A stretch of DNA of 64,000 nucleotides from Desulfacinum sp. (GTDB lineage Bacteria; Desulfobacterota; Syntrophobacteria; Syntrophobacterales; DSM-9756): assembly GCA_014359885.1 (NCBI GenBank), contig JACIYN010000028.1, positions 1 to 64,000 of the forward strand. Reading direction: 5' to 3'. Of the stretch, positions 24,338 to 34,019 are shown piece by piece. The notes beneath the pieces are model-generated. The model was given only the letters and a program-made list of their open reading frames with translations. It was not told where the DNA came from and did no database searches. A program made the position numbers and the translations under genes. Positions within the stretch are counted from its first letter, which is position 1. Each line of letters begins with the position of its first letter.

Positions 24338-27300
24338 ATGAGACACATCCGGAAATCCCCCAACGGGGGGGCCGAAAAGCCAAGACGCACCAAGGACTCC
24401 CGGGTGGGCGCGTGGATCGTACGCGTCGTCCTTGCCGTGTCGGGCGTGGGGCTGGCCGCCGCCATCGCCCTTGTGCTGGCCCTGCATGTGCCGTGGGTCC
24501 AGCACAGAATCATCGGCTACGGCGCGGACTGGGCCCGAAACGAGCTGGGGATCCAACTGAATGTGAGCAAAGTGGCCTGGAACCCCTTTCAGGGAATCCG
24601 CCTGCAGAAGGTCAGCGCCGCTTCGCAGGGCCAGGAGCCCTTCCTGGAGGCCGAGTCCGTGGCGTTGGATTATCGGTTGAGCCTGAGTCCCCCGTATTTC
24701 CATGCCCGCCGCTTGATCCTGGTGCGGCCGGTCCTGGATGTGCAAAGGAAGGCGGACGGGCGCTGGGCTCTGCCTATCCCCCCGATCCAAGGAAAGGAGG
24801 CATCGGATGGGACGACGCTTCGGTGGGACCGGATGCCGCTGCCTTCCGTCCAGGTGCTCGAGGCCCGGGTGCGGGCTCACCAGGACGGACACAAGATCCT
24901 GGATATCAAGGAGATGACCGGAACCCTCCGGCTGGAGGGTGTTCGAAGAGAAGATGGAACTTCGGGCCTGGACATTCGCCTGGAGGACTGGCGGGGCAAC
25001 GTTGATACGCCTTCCTACGGGCCGGTGGCTCTTTCCGGAAGGCTTTCCTGGATGCCGGAAGCTCTTGCGGTCGAAACGCTGGAAGTGCAGGCGGGGGATA
25101 CCCTTTCCGCACGGGCCGAAGGCCGATGGCCGGGGTTTCCGTCGGGCCGGATGGACATCCGGGTCTCCTGTGATGCGGTGTGCCCCAACCCCATTCTTCC
25201 TCGAATTCCTCTCGCCTGCGGGGAAGGGCAGTTCCGGGCGCGGCTGAGGCTTCTCGGCAGCCCGGAAGATCTCCAGGCAACCTACGAAGTCCGGATGATG
25301 GGAGGCCGGGTATGGGGAGATGCACGGTTGACAAGAGGTGACGGGACGTTGTCCGCCCACACCTCCCTGGCGTTTCAGGACCTCGACGCCTCTCCGAAGC
25401 CACAGGTGCCGGTGAGCCTTTCCGGAAAGGCCGACCTCCGGGTGGAGCGGCACTCCACGGGCGGGGTCTCCGGGGCTCTGCGGCTGAGCATCCAAGAGGG
25501 TTCGGTGGCCGATGTTTCCCTGGCGGGAACGGAAATCGACGGAACATGGACTCCGGAGGCCGTTCAGATCGCCCGGGGGGACGTGATCCTGGGGCCGGGT
25601 CGCGTGGAATCTTCCGGCCGTATTCTCCTTTCTCCAAGAAAACCGGCGTCCGATGACGTTGTTCCGTGGCGCCCCGTGATGGATCTCCATCTTGCGGGAG
25701 AGGGCCTGGATCTGGCCCTGCTGGGTCGGGCACTGGGAGGAGAATCCATCTCGGGGACCGTGGATTTCGATGGGTCCTTGTCCGGATCCTGGGGCGATCC
25801 CGTGTGGGAGGGAACGATCCGGGGTCGCAACGTCCAGGGATTCGGCGTGCGGGCGGAGGGCCTGAAGGTCGTCGGAAAGGGGCGGATCCTGGGGCGGGAC
25901 GGCCCGCGCCGTGTGACTGTTCACCTTTCTTCCTTCGCTCTCAACGACACCCGGGGGCAATCCCTGGAGGTGGAGCTGCACCAAGGTGCATCCGACGAGA
26001 TTCAGTTCCGGGTCACCGGGCAAGAAATCTTGGGATCGGATCGGCTCAGTTTCCAGGGGCGCGTGGAGAATGTGTGGGCCCTTCCCAAGGCGTTTCGAGT
26101 GGAAGGGGGTTCGGTGCGGATCGGGCTGGAGTCGTTCCAGTTCGCAGGGCGAGGGCATGTGGGGACTTCCGGTGTCGACCTGGAGGAATGGCAAATCCTC
26201 CACGGGGGTGAGTCCCTTTTTCTGTCGGGGGAGGTCACCAAGGGCGGCCCCCGGAATCTACGCCTCAGGGTTCAGGGGCTGGATCTGGGGGCATGGTCGA
26301 AGCGGCTGGCGAGGCGAACCTTCGGGACGGGGGTGCTGGGAGGCGTCCTCGTCTTGGACGGATCCTGGGAGAGTCCGGTGCTTTCCTATGAAGTGGTTGC
26401 GGGAGAGATCCGTCCGGGAGAAGACCTCGGATATCCTTCGGCTTCCCTGCAGGTGCAAGGCGACTACCGCGAAGGTTTCTTGCGCTTTGCGGCCCAGGTC
26501 CGAACCGACCCGGGTGCGGGGGTTGTGGATGCCAACGGCCGCTGGCCGCTGGAACTGGATTTTCGCTCCAAGGTGTGTCGGATTCCTGAAGACGCCCAGG
26601 GTGTGATCGAGCTCCGAACAGAGGGCTTTCCCCTGGAGAGCGTGACGGCCTACCTGCCCTTCATGGAGACCCTCAAAGGAACCCTGCAGGGCAGGATCCG
26701 ACTGGCGGGGCCCTTGCGGGATCTTCGGCTGGAGGGAGAAGGCCGGGTGGAGCACGGCGCGTTCCAGCTCAAATCCTGGGCGGAGCCCTTCCAGGGCTTA
26801 CGGGCGCGCTGGCGGCTGGAAGACGACCGACTGGTCGTGGAGGACGCCCGGTTCCGCCTGCTGGATGGGGACGTGACGGCACGCGGCGTGCTGCGCCACC
26901 GCATGGGGAAGGTGCTCGGCTATGAGCTCCATGCCGATGGCGCCGGCGTCCGCTTTCCCGAGCTGTTCGGCATCGAAGGACGCGGGAATGCCGTGGGGGT
27001 CTTTTCCCAGGAAGGCGGGGAGTTTCAGCCGGACGTCAAGGGACGGGTTCAGCTCACGGAAGCCGTAATGAATCTGGGGGAGCTGGAGTTGGATCTGGCC
27101 CGCAATATCCATGTGGTGGGCGACAAGGAGGAAGGCCCCGTGGTTCCGCTGGGCCGGGATCGAAAAGAGCGGCGAAGGCCGGGATTGTTCCAGCGGACCA
27201 CATTGGATGTGGAAATTCACCTGCCCGAGAAGGGATCGTGGGTGAAGGGCTACGGACTGGAAGCCCTGGTCCAGGGGGCGGCCAAGATCAAGAAGGCGCG

Positions 27301-27916
27301 CCGGGGCCCGGTGAAGCTCTACGGCACCCTTCAGGCGGTCAAGGGAGAGTACGTGTTCCAAGGGGTCCGGTTGAACCTGGTGAGCGGAGTGCTCGTCTTC
27401 CGGGGCCTGGAGCAGCCCGATCCCCTTCTCAACGTGACTTGCCAGAAAAACGTCCGGGACGTGAGCGTCACAGCATCCCTTACGGGGCAGTTGAGCCGGC
27501 CGGTGCTCAGCTTTTCCAGCTCCCCCGCCATGGATCAGGTGGATATCGTGTCCTATCTTTTGTACGGTAGGCCGGCCGGTGAGCTGAGCGCCCGCCAGGC
27601 CGGGGCCTTGCAGCGGCGGGGCGTACAGTTTGTGGGCTCTGGCACCACCGCCGTGGTAAGAGACCTGCTCGGGGATGTTCCTCTCAAGCCCGATGTGTTT
27701 GAATTGAAGGGCACGTCCGATGGAAACGTGGTGGAAATCGGCAAATACCTCACTCCGGAGCTCTACGTGACCTACCAGAAGGGGCTGGCGGGGGACGAAA
27801 AGGACCAATTGCGGGCGGAATACCGTCTGAACCGTCACATTTCCGTTGAAAGCCAGTGGGGCAGGGAGAACCAAAGCGGTGTGGATGTCTTTTTCCGTTA
27901 TGACTTCGGGGATTGA
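24338..27916 (+). CDS. tamB: TamB-like translocation/assembly module protein (AsmA-like, DUF490)
   Basis: The 1192-aa protein has a basic N-terminus, one membrane anchor (VRVVLAVSGVGLAAAIALVL), a very long repetitive beta-strand region of the bridge-like AsmA type and a conserved C-terminal TamB domain (about the last 330 residues, with GPVKLYGTLQAVKGEYVFQG, DIVSYLLYGRPAGELSARQA and YLTPELYVTYQKGL). It spans the periplasm and partners with TamA. The start is uncertain: ATG 24338 or ATG 24299; both follow the promoter at 24243. About 160 bp of the longer frame lie before the likely transcription start. Confidence 0.88.
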   Translation: MRHIRKSPNGGAEKPRRTKDSRVGAWIVRVVLAVSGVGLAAAIALVLALHVPWVQHRIIGYGADWARNELGIQLNVSKVAWNPFQGIRLQKVSAASQGQEPFLEAESVALDYRLSLSPPYFHARRLILVRPVLDVQRKADGRWALPIPPIQGKEASDGTTLRWDRMPLPSVQVLEARVRAHQDGHKILDIKEMTGTLRLEGVRREDGTSGLDIRLEDWRGNVDTPSYGPVALSGRLSWMPEALAVETLEVQAGDTLSARAEGRWPGFPSGRMDIRVSCDAVCPNPILPRIPLACGEGQFRARLRLLGSPEDLQATYEVRMMGGRVWGDARLTRGDGTLSAHTSLAFQDLDASPKPQVPVSLSGKADLRVERHSTGGVSGALRLSIQEGSVADVSLAGTEIDGTWTPEAVQIARGDVILGPGRVESSGRILLSPRKPASDDVVPWRPVMDLHLAGEGLDLALLGRALGGESISGTVDFDGSLSGSWGDPVWEGTIRGRNVQGFGVRAEGLKVVGKGRILGRDGPRRVTVHLSSFALNDTRGQSLEVELHQGASDEIQFRVTGQEILGSDRLSFQGRVENVWALPKAFRVEGGSVRIGLESFQFAGRGHVGTSGVDLEEWQILHGGESLFLSGEVTKGGPRNLRLRVQGLDLGAWSKRLARRTFGTGVLGGVLVLDGSWESPVLSYEVVAGEIRPGEDLGYPSASLQVQGDYREGFLRFAAQVRTDPGAGVVDANGRWPLELDFRSKVCRIPEDAQGVIELRTEGFPLESVTAYLPFMETLKGTLQGRIRLAGPLRDLRLEGEGRVEHGAFQLKSWAEPFQGLRARWRLEDDRLVVEDARFRLLDGDVTARGVLRHRMGKVLGYELHADGAGVRFPELFGIEGRGNAVGVFSQEGGEFQPDVKGRVQLTEAVMNLGELELDLARNIHVVGDKEEGPVVPLGRDRKERRRPGLFQRTTLDVEIHLPEKGSWVKGYGLEALVQGAAKIKKARRGPVKLYGTLQAVKGEYVFQGVRLNLVSGVLVFRGLEQPDPLLNVTCQKNVRDVSVTASLTGQLSRPVLSFSSSPAMDQVDIVSYLLYGRPAGELSARQAGALQRRGVQFVGSGTTAVVRDLLGDVPLKPDVFELKGTSDGNVVEIGKYLTPELYVTYQKGLAGDEKDQLRAEYRLNRHISVESQWGRENQSGVDVFFRYDFGD

Positions 27917-28005
27917 GGCATGGCTCTGCAGGGCCGCCGTGGGCCTCGCAGTGGACCGGGTGCGCCGAACGCCGGAAGATGGGCACGGGGACAAGGAGTT
28001 ATGCC

Positions 28006-28212
28006 ATGAAGATGCAGGAAGTACGGGTTAAGGCGAAGGCTTTGGGGATCAATTCTTTCGGGAAGAAAAAGGTGGATCTGATTCGGGAGATCCAAAGGGC
28101 CGAGGGCAATTTCGACTGTTTCGGGACGGCGCGGGATTACTGCGACCAGTTGGACTGCTGTTTCCGCGATGAATGCCTGGCTCCCGCGCCCAGGAAGAGC
28201 CGTTCTGCGTAG
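28006..28212 (+). CDS. small SAP-domain-like cysteine-containing protein
   Basis: The 68-aa protein has an N-terminal SAP/Rho-N-like helix pair (VKAKALGINSFGKKKVDLIR) followed by AEGNFDCFGTA and a cysteine-rich tail (YCDQLDCCFRDECL). Proteins of this length and pattern recur in sulfate-reducing Deltaproteobacteria; their function is unknown. SAP-like helices suggest nucleic-acid contact and the five cysteines suggest metal binding, both inferred. The ATG at 28006 follows ACAAGGAGTTATGCC. Confidence 0.75.
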   Translation: MKMQEVRVKAKALGINSFGKKKVDLIREIQRAEGNFDCFGTARDYCDQLDCCFRDECLAPAPRKSRSA

Positions 28213-28431
28213 AGGAGCCCAAGTGGAAGGTCCTTTGCTGATTCGGTCCTGTCGGGAGGGCATAAAACCAGCCCCTACAGTGACGGATTGACCTCTGGGG
28301 TGAGGGCGCGGGGTTTGCCCGCCCCCGCTCATCCCGCGATGACAAAGAACGCCGACAAGAATTGCTCGATGAGGACGTCTTCGAGCCGGCTCAACCGCGC
28401 CGGGGCGCGACCCTGCGAGAAAGGAAATCGC

Positions 28432-28800
28432 ATGGAAGCAACGGAAAACACCGCCAGGATCGAATTGTTGAAGATCCAAAACAGCCGGAAACCCGAACAG
28501 GTCATCTCCCTCGTGAGGGATCCCGATGCCGGGGGGCTGCACACGGAAGGGCTCACCAAGCTCTTCAACGTCCAGGAGATCTGGATCGACACCCGAAACA
28601 TTGCGGAGGCCCTGACGGAATACGCCCGCATCCTTTCCTTCCTCATGGAAACCATGTCCGAATCGGAGGACCTGCACCTTCCCTACGGTTTCCAGGACGA
28701 GTTCACCTTCGAGGGGCTGCGCTATTCCCTCAAGAGCGAAGGTGCGTACCGGGTGCTCCGGCGGGTTCCGGAAATCGGGGAGATGGTCTACGACGAATAA
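28432..28800 (+). CDS. conserved hypothetical protein, 122 aa
   Basis: I do not recognise this family. The protein is soluble, with no signal, cysteine or membrane segment, and looks mixed alpha/beta with a long central helix (NIAEALTEYARILSFLMETM). GAGAAAGGAAATCGC precedes the ATG at 28432. It is convergent with engB and the two 3' ends overlap by 13 bp, so the frame is constrained and likely real. Confidence 0.65.
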   Translation: MEATENTARIELLKIQNSRKPEQVISLVRDPDAGGLHTEGLTKLFNVQEIWIDTRNIAEALTEYARILSFLMETMSESEDLHLPYGFQDEFTFEGLRYSLKSEGAYRVLRRVPEIGEMVYDE

Positions 28801-29402
28801 CCGATCCAGGGCATCAACCGTTCCCAGAGCGCCTGCCATCCCTCCCGGGTGACGGCTGAAAAGACGACGGCTTCCCGGGGTTCGATCCCGAGGCGCTGGG
28901 AGGCGTCTCGAAGGTGTCTCGAGCGGTTGCCGCGGGAAACCTTGTCCGCCTTGGTAAGCACGGGGACGGCCGGGATTCCCATCTCTCTCAGCCAATTCCA
29001 CAGAAGCAGATCGTCGGTGGTGGGGGGATGCCTCAGGTCCATGATCTGGACCACGCCGGAAAGCCGACGTCGTGTGGAGAGGTACCTCTCGATCATGGGA
29101 CCCCACTGTTCCCGGATCTTCTGGGGGACCTTGGCGTATCCGTAGCCGGGAAGATCCACGAAGTAGAAGCTCTCGTTGATGAGGAAAAAATTCAGGGTCT
29201 GGGTCCGGCCGGGGGTGCGGCTCGTGCGCACCAGCTTCTTTCGGCCCAGCAGGCAGTTGATCAGGGAGGACTTGCCCACGTTGGAACGACCGGCGAAGGC
29301 CACCTCGGGATGGTCTCCCCCAGGGTAGCCTTCCGGGGCCACCGCCGAAGTGATGAATTCCGCCGAATGGATCTGCAGGGAAAAACCCGCCTGATGTTCC
29401 AT
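28788..29402 (-). CDS. engB: ribosome biogenesis GTP-binding protein EngB/YsxC
   Basis: The 204-aa TRAFAC-class GTPase has G1 GRSNVGKSSLIN, G2 SRTPGRTQTLNFF, G3 DLPGYGYAKVP, and G4 TKADKVSRG. It acts in assembly of the large ribosomal subunit. Length is normal. A type C palindrome lies 48 bp upstream of its start. Its 3' end overlaps the convergent 122-aa gene. Confidence 0.96.
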   Translation of the reverse strand: MEHQAGFSLQIHSAEFITSAVAPEGYPGGDHPEVAFAGRSNVGKSSLINCLLGRKKLVRTSRTPGRTQTLNFFLINESFYFVDLPGYGYAKVPQKIREQWGPMIERYLSTRRRLSGVVQIMDLRHPPTTDDLLLWNWLREMGIPAVPVLTKADKVSRGNRSRHLRDASQRLGIEPREAVVFSAVTREGWQALWERLMPWIGYSS

Positions 29403-29449
29403 GAGCGTGATCCGTGAGCCGTGTAAACTTACTTCGAAGCCTCGGGGAG

Positions 29450-29481
29450 CCGTAGGGGCGAATGATCATTCGCCCCTACGG
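29450..29481. repeat. type C palindromic repeat, perfect copy
   Basis: A perfect 32-bp palindrome with arms CCGTAGGGGCGAATGA. It lies between engB and the aminotransferase gene and has no T-run after it. Confidence 0.8.
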
Positions 29482-29547
29482 TTCGCGTGTCCGAAAGCGC
29501 CAAAGCTATGTTTCCCATAGAAAAAGTGCGGCTGCCAGCTCTGCTTG

Positions 29548-30702
29548 TCATCGCCCGCACAGGAACTTTTCCAGTCGGTCCATGCCTTCGGTGATGTTTT
29601 CCAGGGAATTGGCGTAGCTGAAACGAACGTAGCCCTCCCCCTGGGCGCCGAAATCCACCCCCGGCGTGATGCCCACCTTGGCCCGTTCCAGGACCTGGAA
29701 GGCGAATTCCAGCGAATTGTCACAGAACCGACGGGCGTTGGCGAACACGTAGAAGGCGCCGGTGGGTTCCACGGAGATGCCGAACCCCATCTCCCGGAGC
29801 CTTCGGATCATGAAGCGGCGCCGCTTGTCGTAGGTCCGGCGCATGCGTTCCACGTCCTCCTGGACCGTGGGGTCGGTCAGGGCCGCAAGCCCCGCCCACT
29901 GGGAAACGGAGTTGGCCGAGATGAAGAAGTTTTGCATCAGGGCTTGCATGGGGCGCACCAGGTCCTTGGGAACGATCAGGTAGCCCAACCGGAAGCCGGT
30001 CATGGCGAAGAGCTTGGAAAACCCGTTGAAGACGATGCACTTGTCCGTAAATTCCAGGATCGATCGAGCCCGCCCTTCGTAGACCAGGCCGTGGTAGATT
30101 TCGTCACTGAGGACCCAAAGGCCCAGGTCGGCGATGGCTTCCAGCCGCTCTCGATCCAGCAGGGTGCCGGTGGGGTTGGCCGGGGAGTTGATGAGAATGG
30201 CCTTCGTGTTGGGTCCGACCGCCTTTCGGATGGCTTCCGGCCGGAACTGGAACCCTTCCTCCTCGAAGACGGGAACCGGCTTGACAACGCCTTCCAGAAA
30301 GTGGACGAAACTGGGATAGCACGCATAGTGGGGGTCGGAAAGGATCACCTCCTCACCGCAGTTCAGGATGGTGCTGAGGGCCACCAGGAAGGCGGGGCTG
30401 GACCCGGATGTGACCATGATCTGGTCCGGTTCCAGATGGCGGACGCCGTAGGTGTCGGCATAGTAGCGGCAAATGGCTTCCCGGAGCTGGGGGATGCCCT
30501 GGCTGTGGGTGTAGTGGGTCTGGCCCTTGGCCAGGGCCTCCACGGCCGCCCGCCGGACGGCCTCCGGAGCGTCGAAGTCGGGTTCCCCCACTTCCAAGTG
30601 AATCACCGATTCCCCCGCCCTTTCCATGGCCTGGGCCTTTTCCAGGACGTCCATGACGAGAAACGGCTTGATCTCCTGCACGCGTCGACAGATCATCGGC
30701 AT
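29548..30702 (-). CDS. class I/II PLP-dependent aminotransferase
   Basis: The 384-aa fold-type I enzyme has HLEVGEPDFDAPEAV, the cofactor region VTSGSSPAFLVALS, SPANPTGTLLDRERLE, and the PLP lysine in VFNGFSKLFAMTGFRLGY. The arginine that binds the substrate carboxylate is in GYVRFSYANSLENI. It is aspartate-aminotransferase-like but the amino acid is not predictable. The start ATG overlaps the stop of the TPR lipoprotein gene by one base (TGATG). Proximity to hisG and hisI makes a histidinol-phosphate role thinkable, though the sequence is not HisC-like. Confidence 0.88.
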   Translation of the reverse strand: MPMICRRVQEIKPFLVMDVLEKAQAMERAGESVIHLEVGEPDFDAPEAVRRAAVEALAKGQTHYTHSQGIPQLREAICRYYADTYGVRHLEPDQIMVTSGSSPAFLVALSTILNCGEEVILSDPHYACYPSFVHFLEGVVKPVPVFEEEGFQFRPEAIRKAVGPNTKAILINSPANPTGTLLDRERLEAIADLGLWVLSDEIYHGLVYEGRARSILEFTDKCIVFNGFSKLFAMTGFRLGYLIVPKDLVRPMQALMQNFFISANSVSQWAGLAALTDPTVQEDVERMRRTYDKRRRFMIRRLREMGFGISVEPTGAFYVFANARRFCDNSLEFAFQVLERAKVGITPGVDFGAQGEGYVRFSYANSLENITEGMDRLEKFLCGR

Positions 30703-31529
30703 CAGTCCTCGAATCCCATGGTGTGAAGGTAGTTGGCGGCGGCTTCCGCCAGGGGGGTGCCGGGGGCCAGGCGCAGAACGCGGCGGAAGGCCTTGGCGGC
30801 GTCCTCCCAGTTGCCATCCTGGACGAGAAACCGTCCGTAATGGAACTGGGCCTCCGGCAGATCCGGGCCGTAATAGACCGCCAGCCTGTAGGCATGCCGC
30901 GCCTCCCCCTTGCGTCCCATGGCCTCCAGGACCCGGCCTCGATGCAGGTGGGCTTGCGCGTAGCCCTTTTCGAAGAGGATGGCATCATCGAAATACTTGA
31001 GCGCTTCAGCGTAGCGCGCTTCGTCCTGATAGATCTTGCCGATGTTGAAGTAAGCGTAGTGGGGGGTGCGGTAAAAAGGGTTGGCCAGCGCCTTGTGGAA
31101 ATGCTCCAAGGCCTTGTCGGCCTGACCCCGCTTGGCATAAAGAACCCCGAGGGCGTTGTGGGCCTCGGAATAGTCCGGCTTCAGTTCCACGGCCTTTTGC
31201 AGGTGTTCCAGGGCCTTTTCTTCCAGCCTTCGGGCTTCGTAGGCCAGGCCCAAGTCGTAATGGATGGAGGGATCCTTGGGAGCCTTTTCCACCGCGGCCG
31301 TCAGGTAGCGCAGGGCCTGGCCCGTGTCGCCCGCCGCCAGGAATTTTTCACCCAGCTCCTGCAGTTGCTGGGAGTCCATCCACGTGACGGGATCCCCGTT
31401 GTTCGGAACCGGTGCACAGGCGGCACACCAAGCCAGGAGAAACGCGCAGGTGAGCGCCCGGCCGGGAACGCCGTCCCGGAGGACGCTCACCCACCTCGGG
31501 AGCCACTGGCATCGCTTTCGCACCGTCAC
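30702..31529 (-). CDS. TPR-repeat lipoprotein, PilF/PilW-like
   Basis: The 275-aa precursor has a long n-region, then a lipoprotein signal (LTCAFLLAWCAAC). About six TPR units follow (for example ALRYLTAAVEKAPKDPSIHY, ALEHLQKAVELKPDYSEAHN, ALEHFHKALANPFYRTPHY). The plan matches type IV pilus biogenesis lipoproteins PilF/PilW, but no pilus genes are near. It lies 16 bp after hisG on the same strand and is coupled to the aminotransferase gene. Confidence 0.85.
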   Translation of the reverse strand: MTVRKRCQWLPRWVSVLRDGVPGRALTCAFLLAWCAACAPVPNNGDPVTWMDSQQLQELGEKFLAAGDTGQALRYLTAAVEKAPKDPSIHYDLGLAYEARRLEEKALEHLQKAVELKPDYSEAHNALGVLYAKRGQADKALEHFHKALANPFYRTPHYAYFNIGKIYQDEARYAEALKYFDDAILFEKGYAQAHLHRGRVLEAMGRKGEARHAYRLAVYYGPDLPEAQFHYGRFLVQDGNWEDAAKAFRRVLRLAPGTPLAEAAANYLHTMGFED

Positions 31530-31545
31530 CCCCTTGCCGACTGTC

Positions 31546-32418
31546 CTAGATCACCTTGTTCAGGCTGTATTCGATGATCCCTTCGGCCCCGCGCTTGATG
31601 AGCTGCGGGACCAGCTCGCGCACCATGTGCTTGGAAACCACCACTTCCACAGACACCCAGTCGGACTGATACAGGTGAGCTGTGGTGGGGGACGTGAGGC
31701 TGGGCAGAATCTCGATCACGTCGTTGAGCTTGTCCTTGGGCACGTTCATCTTGAGACCCACCAGGTCTTCCGCCCGCAGGGCCGCCTGCAGCAGCAGGGC
31801 GATCTGCTCGATCTTTTCCCGCTTCCAGGGATCCTCCCAAGCCTGCTTGTTGGCGATGAGCTGGGTGTTGGATTGCATCAGCTCTTTGACGATCCGAAGG
31901 CCGTTGGCTCGCATGGTGGCGCCCGTTTCGGTCACCTCCACGATGGCGTCGCAAAGCCCGGCGATCACCTTGGCTTCCGTGGCCCCCCAGGAAAACTCCA
32001 CCTTCACGTCCACACCCGCCTGGGCGAAGTAGCGGCGGGTGAAGTTCACCAATTCCGTGGCGATCTTCTTTCCCTGCAGGTCCTGAATGTCCTGAACCGG
32101 CGAGTCGTAGGGGACCGCCAGGACCCAACGGGCGGGTCGCTGGCTCACCTTCGAATAGATGAGGTCGGCCACCACGTGCACGTCGGAATCGTTTTCCATG
32201 ATCCAATCTTTTCCGGTGAGCCCCACGTCGAAGGTGCCGTTTTCCACGTATCGGGACATTTCCTGGGCCCGGCAGATGGAGCACTGGATCTCGGGGTCGT
32301 TGATTTCCGGGAAGTAGTTGCGGTTGGTGAGAGAGATCTTCCAGCCCGACTTCCGGAACAATGCGATGGTCGCTTCCTGCAGACTTCCCTTGGGGATTCC
32401 CAGTATCAGCTGTTTCAC
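31546..32418 (-). CDS. hisG: ATP phosphoribosyltransferase, long form
   Basis: The 290-aa enzyme makes phosphoribosyl-ATP, the first step of histidine synthesis. The catalytic region has [36 protein letters not shown] and [19 protein letters not shown]. The C-terminal 80 residues ([20 protein letters not shown], ending in an ACT-like regulatory domain) mark the long form, which is inhibited by histidine and does not need HisZ. Its start overlaps hisI by ATGA. Confidence 0.96.
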   Translation of the reverse strand: MKQLILGIPKGSLQEATIALFRKSGWKISLTNRNYFPEINDPEIQCSICRAQEMSRYVENGTFDVGLTGKDWIMENDSDVHVVADLIYSKVSQRPARWVLAVPYDSPVQDIQDLQGKKIATELVNFTRRYFAQAGVDVKVEFSWGATEAKVIAGLCDAIVEVTETGATMRANGLRIVKELMQSNTQLIANKQAWEDPWKREKIEQIALLLQAALRAEDLVGLKMNVPKDKLNDVIEILPSLTSPTTAHLYQSDWVSVEVVVSKHMVRELVPQLIKRGAEGIIEYSLNKVI

Positions 32419-32828
32419 TTCTTGTATACCTCCTCGGGGTCGAACACCTTGTCTTCCGTAATCTCAAAGGCGCCGTCCTTCAGGCGCCTGAAAAAGCAGC
32501 TCTTGTAGCCTTCGTGGCAGGCGGCTCCGCCCAGTTGGTGGACCTTGATGAGGATGGTGTCCAGGTCGCAGTCCACCAGAATATCCACCACCTTCTGCAC
32601 ATGGCCCGAGGTTTCCCCCTTGAGCCAGAGCTTCCGGCGGGACCGGCTCCAGTAATGGACGGTGCCGGTCTCCACGGTTTTTTCCCATGCCTCCCGGTTC
32701 ATATAGGCCATCATGAGCACCTGGCCGGTTTCGGCGTCCTGGGCGATGGCGGGAAGCAGCCCGTCGCCCTTGGAAAAGTCTGGATGTGCCGTCAAGGGAC
32801 CCTCCTCGGATCGCTGGAAGACGGGCAT
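32415..32828 (-). CDS. hisI: phosphoribosyl-AMP cyclohydrolase
   Basis: The 137-aa single-domain enzyme (third step of histidine synthesis) has [38 protein letters not shown], and the metal-binding [11 protein letters not shown] plus [15 protein letters not shown]. No HisE pyrophosphohydrolase domain is fused. The ATG at 32828 is the most likely start; an ATG 9 codons and a GTG 17 codons upstream are open. It is coupled to hisG. Confidence 0.95.
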   Translation of the reverse strand: MPVFQRSEEGPLTAHPDFSKGDGLLPAIAQDAETGQVLMMAYMNREAWEKTVETGTVHYWSRSRRKLWLKGETSGHVQKVVDILVDCDLDTILIKVHQLGGAACHEGYKSCFFRRLKDGAFEITEDKVFDPEEVYKK

Positions 32829-32980
32829 GGCGGCTCGCCGTTTCCGGGCCGGCATGCCCCGTGGCAAAAGGATCAACACGGTCTTTCGGGACTGGGTGGA
32901 TTTTCGTATCTTTCTTTCCCCGCCTCAGCGGGGATGACGCCGATTCATATTCCGCCGACCTCCTCTCCTAAGAAGCGAAA

Positions 32981-34015
32981 TCAGGACGATACCACTTGGG
33001 CGGCCAGTTGTCCACAGGCCGCCCGGATGTCGGCGCCCCGACTCTGGCGGATGGTGGCCGTCATGTGGGCGTCTTTCAGGATGTTCTGAAAGGCCAGGAT
33101 GCGTTCTTCCGAGGGTCTTTGGAAGGGCAGGGACGGGTGCGGGTTGAAGGGAATGAGATTCACCTTGGCGCGAACCCCGCTGAGGATCTTCACCAGCCGG
33201 CGTGCGTCCTCGGTCCGGTCGTTCACATCGCGGATCAGGATGTATTCAAAGGTGATGCGCTTCCGCGACGGCATGGGGTAGTCCCGGCAGGCCCGGATCA
33301 GGTCCTCCAGGGGATAGGTGCGGTTGACCGGCATGAGGCGGCTGCGCGTCTCGTTGTCCGCGGCATGGAGGCTTACCGCCAGGTTGACGGGGCTTTCCTT
33401 TCCCAGCTCCCGCATCCTGGGAACCAATCCCACGGTGGAAAGGGTGATGCGCCGGTGGGAAAAGCCCAGGCCCTGCGGGTCCAGAAGAATCTTGAGCGCC
33501 CGGATCACCTGCCGGTAGTTGGCCAGCGGTTCCCCCATGCCCATGAAGACGATGTTGGTGATTCTTCCTTCTTTCCCTTGCAGGTGGTGCACTTGGATGA
33601 CCTGGTCCACGATCTCCGCCGTGGTCAGGTTGCGGGTCAACCCCAGGGTGCCGGTCAGACAGAAGCGGCATCCCAGGGCGCAGCCCACCTGGCTGGAGAT
33701 GCACAGGGTGTTCCTGGGAGGGTCGGGAATGAGGACCGACTCGATGTGGTGGCCGTCGTGGAGCCGGAAGAGGAACTTGCGCGTACCGTCTTCCGCCTCC
33801 TGGGCCTGGACCAGGCTCAGGGCGTCCAGGTGGGTTCCGAACTCCAGCTGGGTTCGAAAGGCCTTGGCCAGATCGGTGCATTCGTCCCAGGAGCGGATGA
33901 GCCGCCCATAGACGTGCCGAAAGATCTGTCGGGCCCGGAAGCGCCGCTCTCCGATGCCTTCCACCCAGCCTTCCAGCTCGTCCAGCGGGTAGTCCTTGAT
34001 GAAGACCCGTTCCAT
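32981..34015 (-). CDS. rlmN: dual-specificity 23S rRNA/tRNA adenine-C2 methyltransferase RlmN
   Basis: The 344-aa radical SAM enzyme has the cluster motif CALGCRFCLTG, the glycine-rich MGMGEPLANY, SLHAADNETRSRLMPVNR and the two methyl-transfer cysteines (one in the cluster region's downstream half, one in RAACGQLA near the C-terminus). It methylates A2503 of 23S rRNA and A37 of some tRNAs. The ATG at 34015 (MERVFIKDY) is preferred to a longer frame that overlaps the deacetylase gene. Five bases separate it from that gene. Confidence 0.95.
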   Translation of the reverse strand: MERVFIKDYPLDELEGWVEGIGERRFRARQIFRHVYGRLIRSWDECTDLAKAFRTQLEFGTHLDALSLVQAQEAEDGTRKFLFRLHDGHHIESVLIPDPPRNTLCISSQVGCALGCRFCLTGTLGLTRNLTTAEIVDQVIQVHHLQGKEGRITNIVFMGMGEPLANYRQVIRALKILLDPQGLGFSHRRITLSTVGLVPRMRELGKESPVNLAVSLHAADNETRSRLMPVNRTYPLEDLIRACRDYPMPSRKRITFEYILIRDVNDRTEDARRLVKILSGVRAKVNLIPFNPHPSLPFQRPSEERILAFQNILKDAHMTATIRQSRGADIRAACGQLAAQVVSS

Positions 34016-34019
34016 GGCC

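Noticed and set aside
29450..29481. Type C palindromes as intrinsic terminators
   Set aside because: No T-run follows on either strand, sequence is conserved between copies, and one lies inside a coding frame; a REP-like repeat explains them better.
29548..30702. Histidinol-phosphate aminotransferase (HisC) because hisG and hisI are close
   Set aside because: The motifs are those of aspartate-type class I aminotransferases and a TPR lipoprotein gene intervenes, so only a general call is made.
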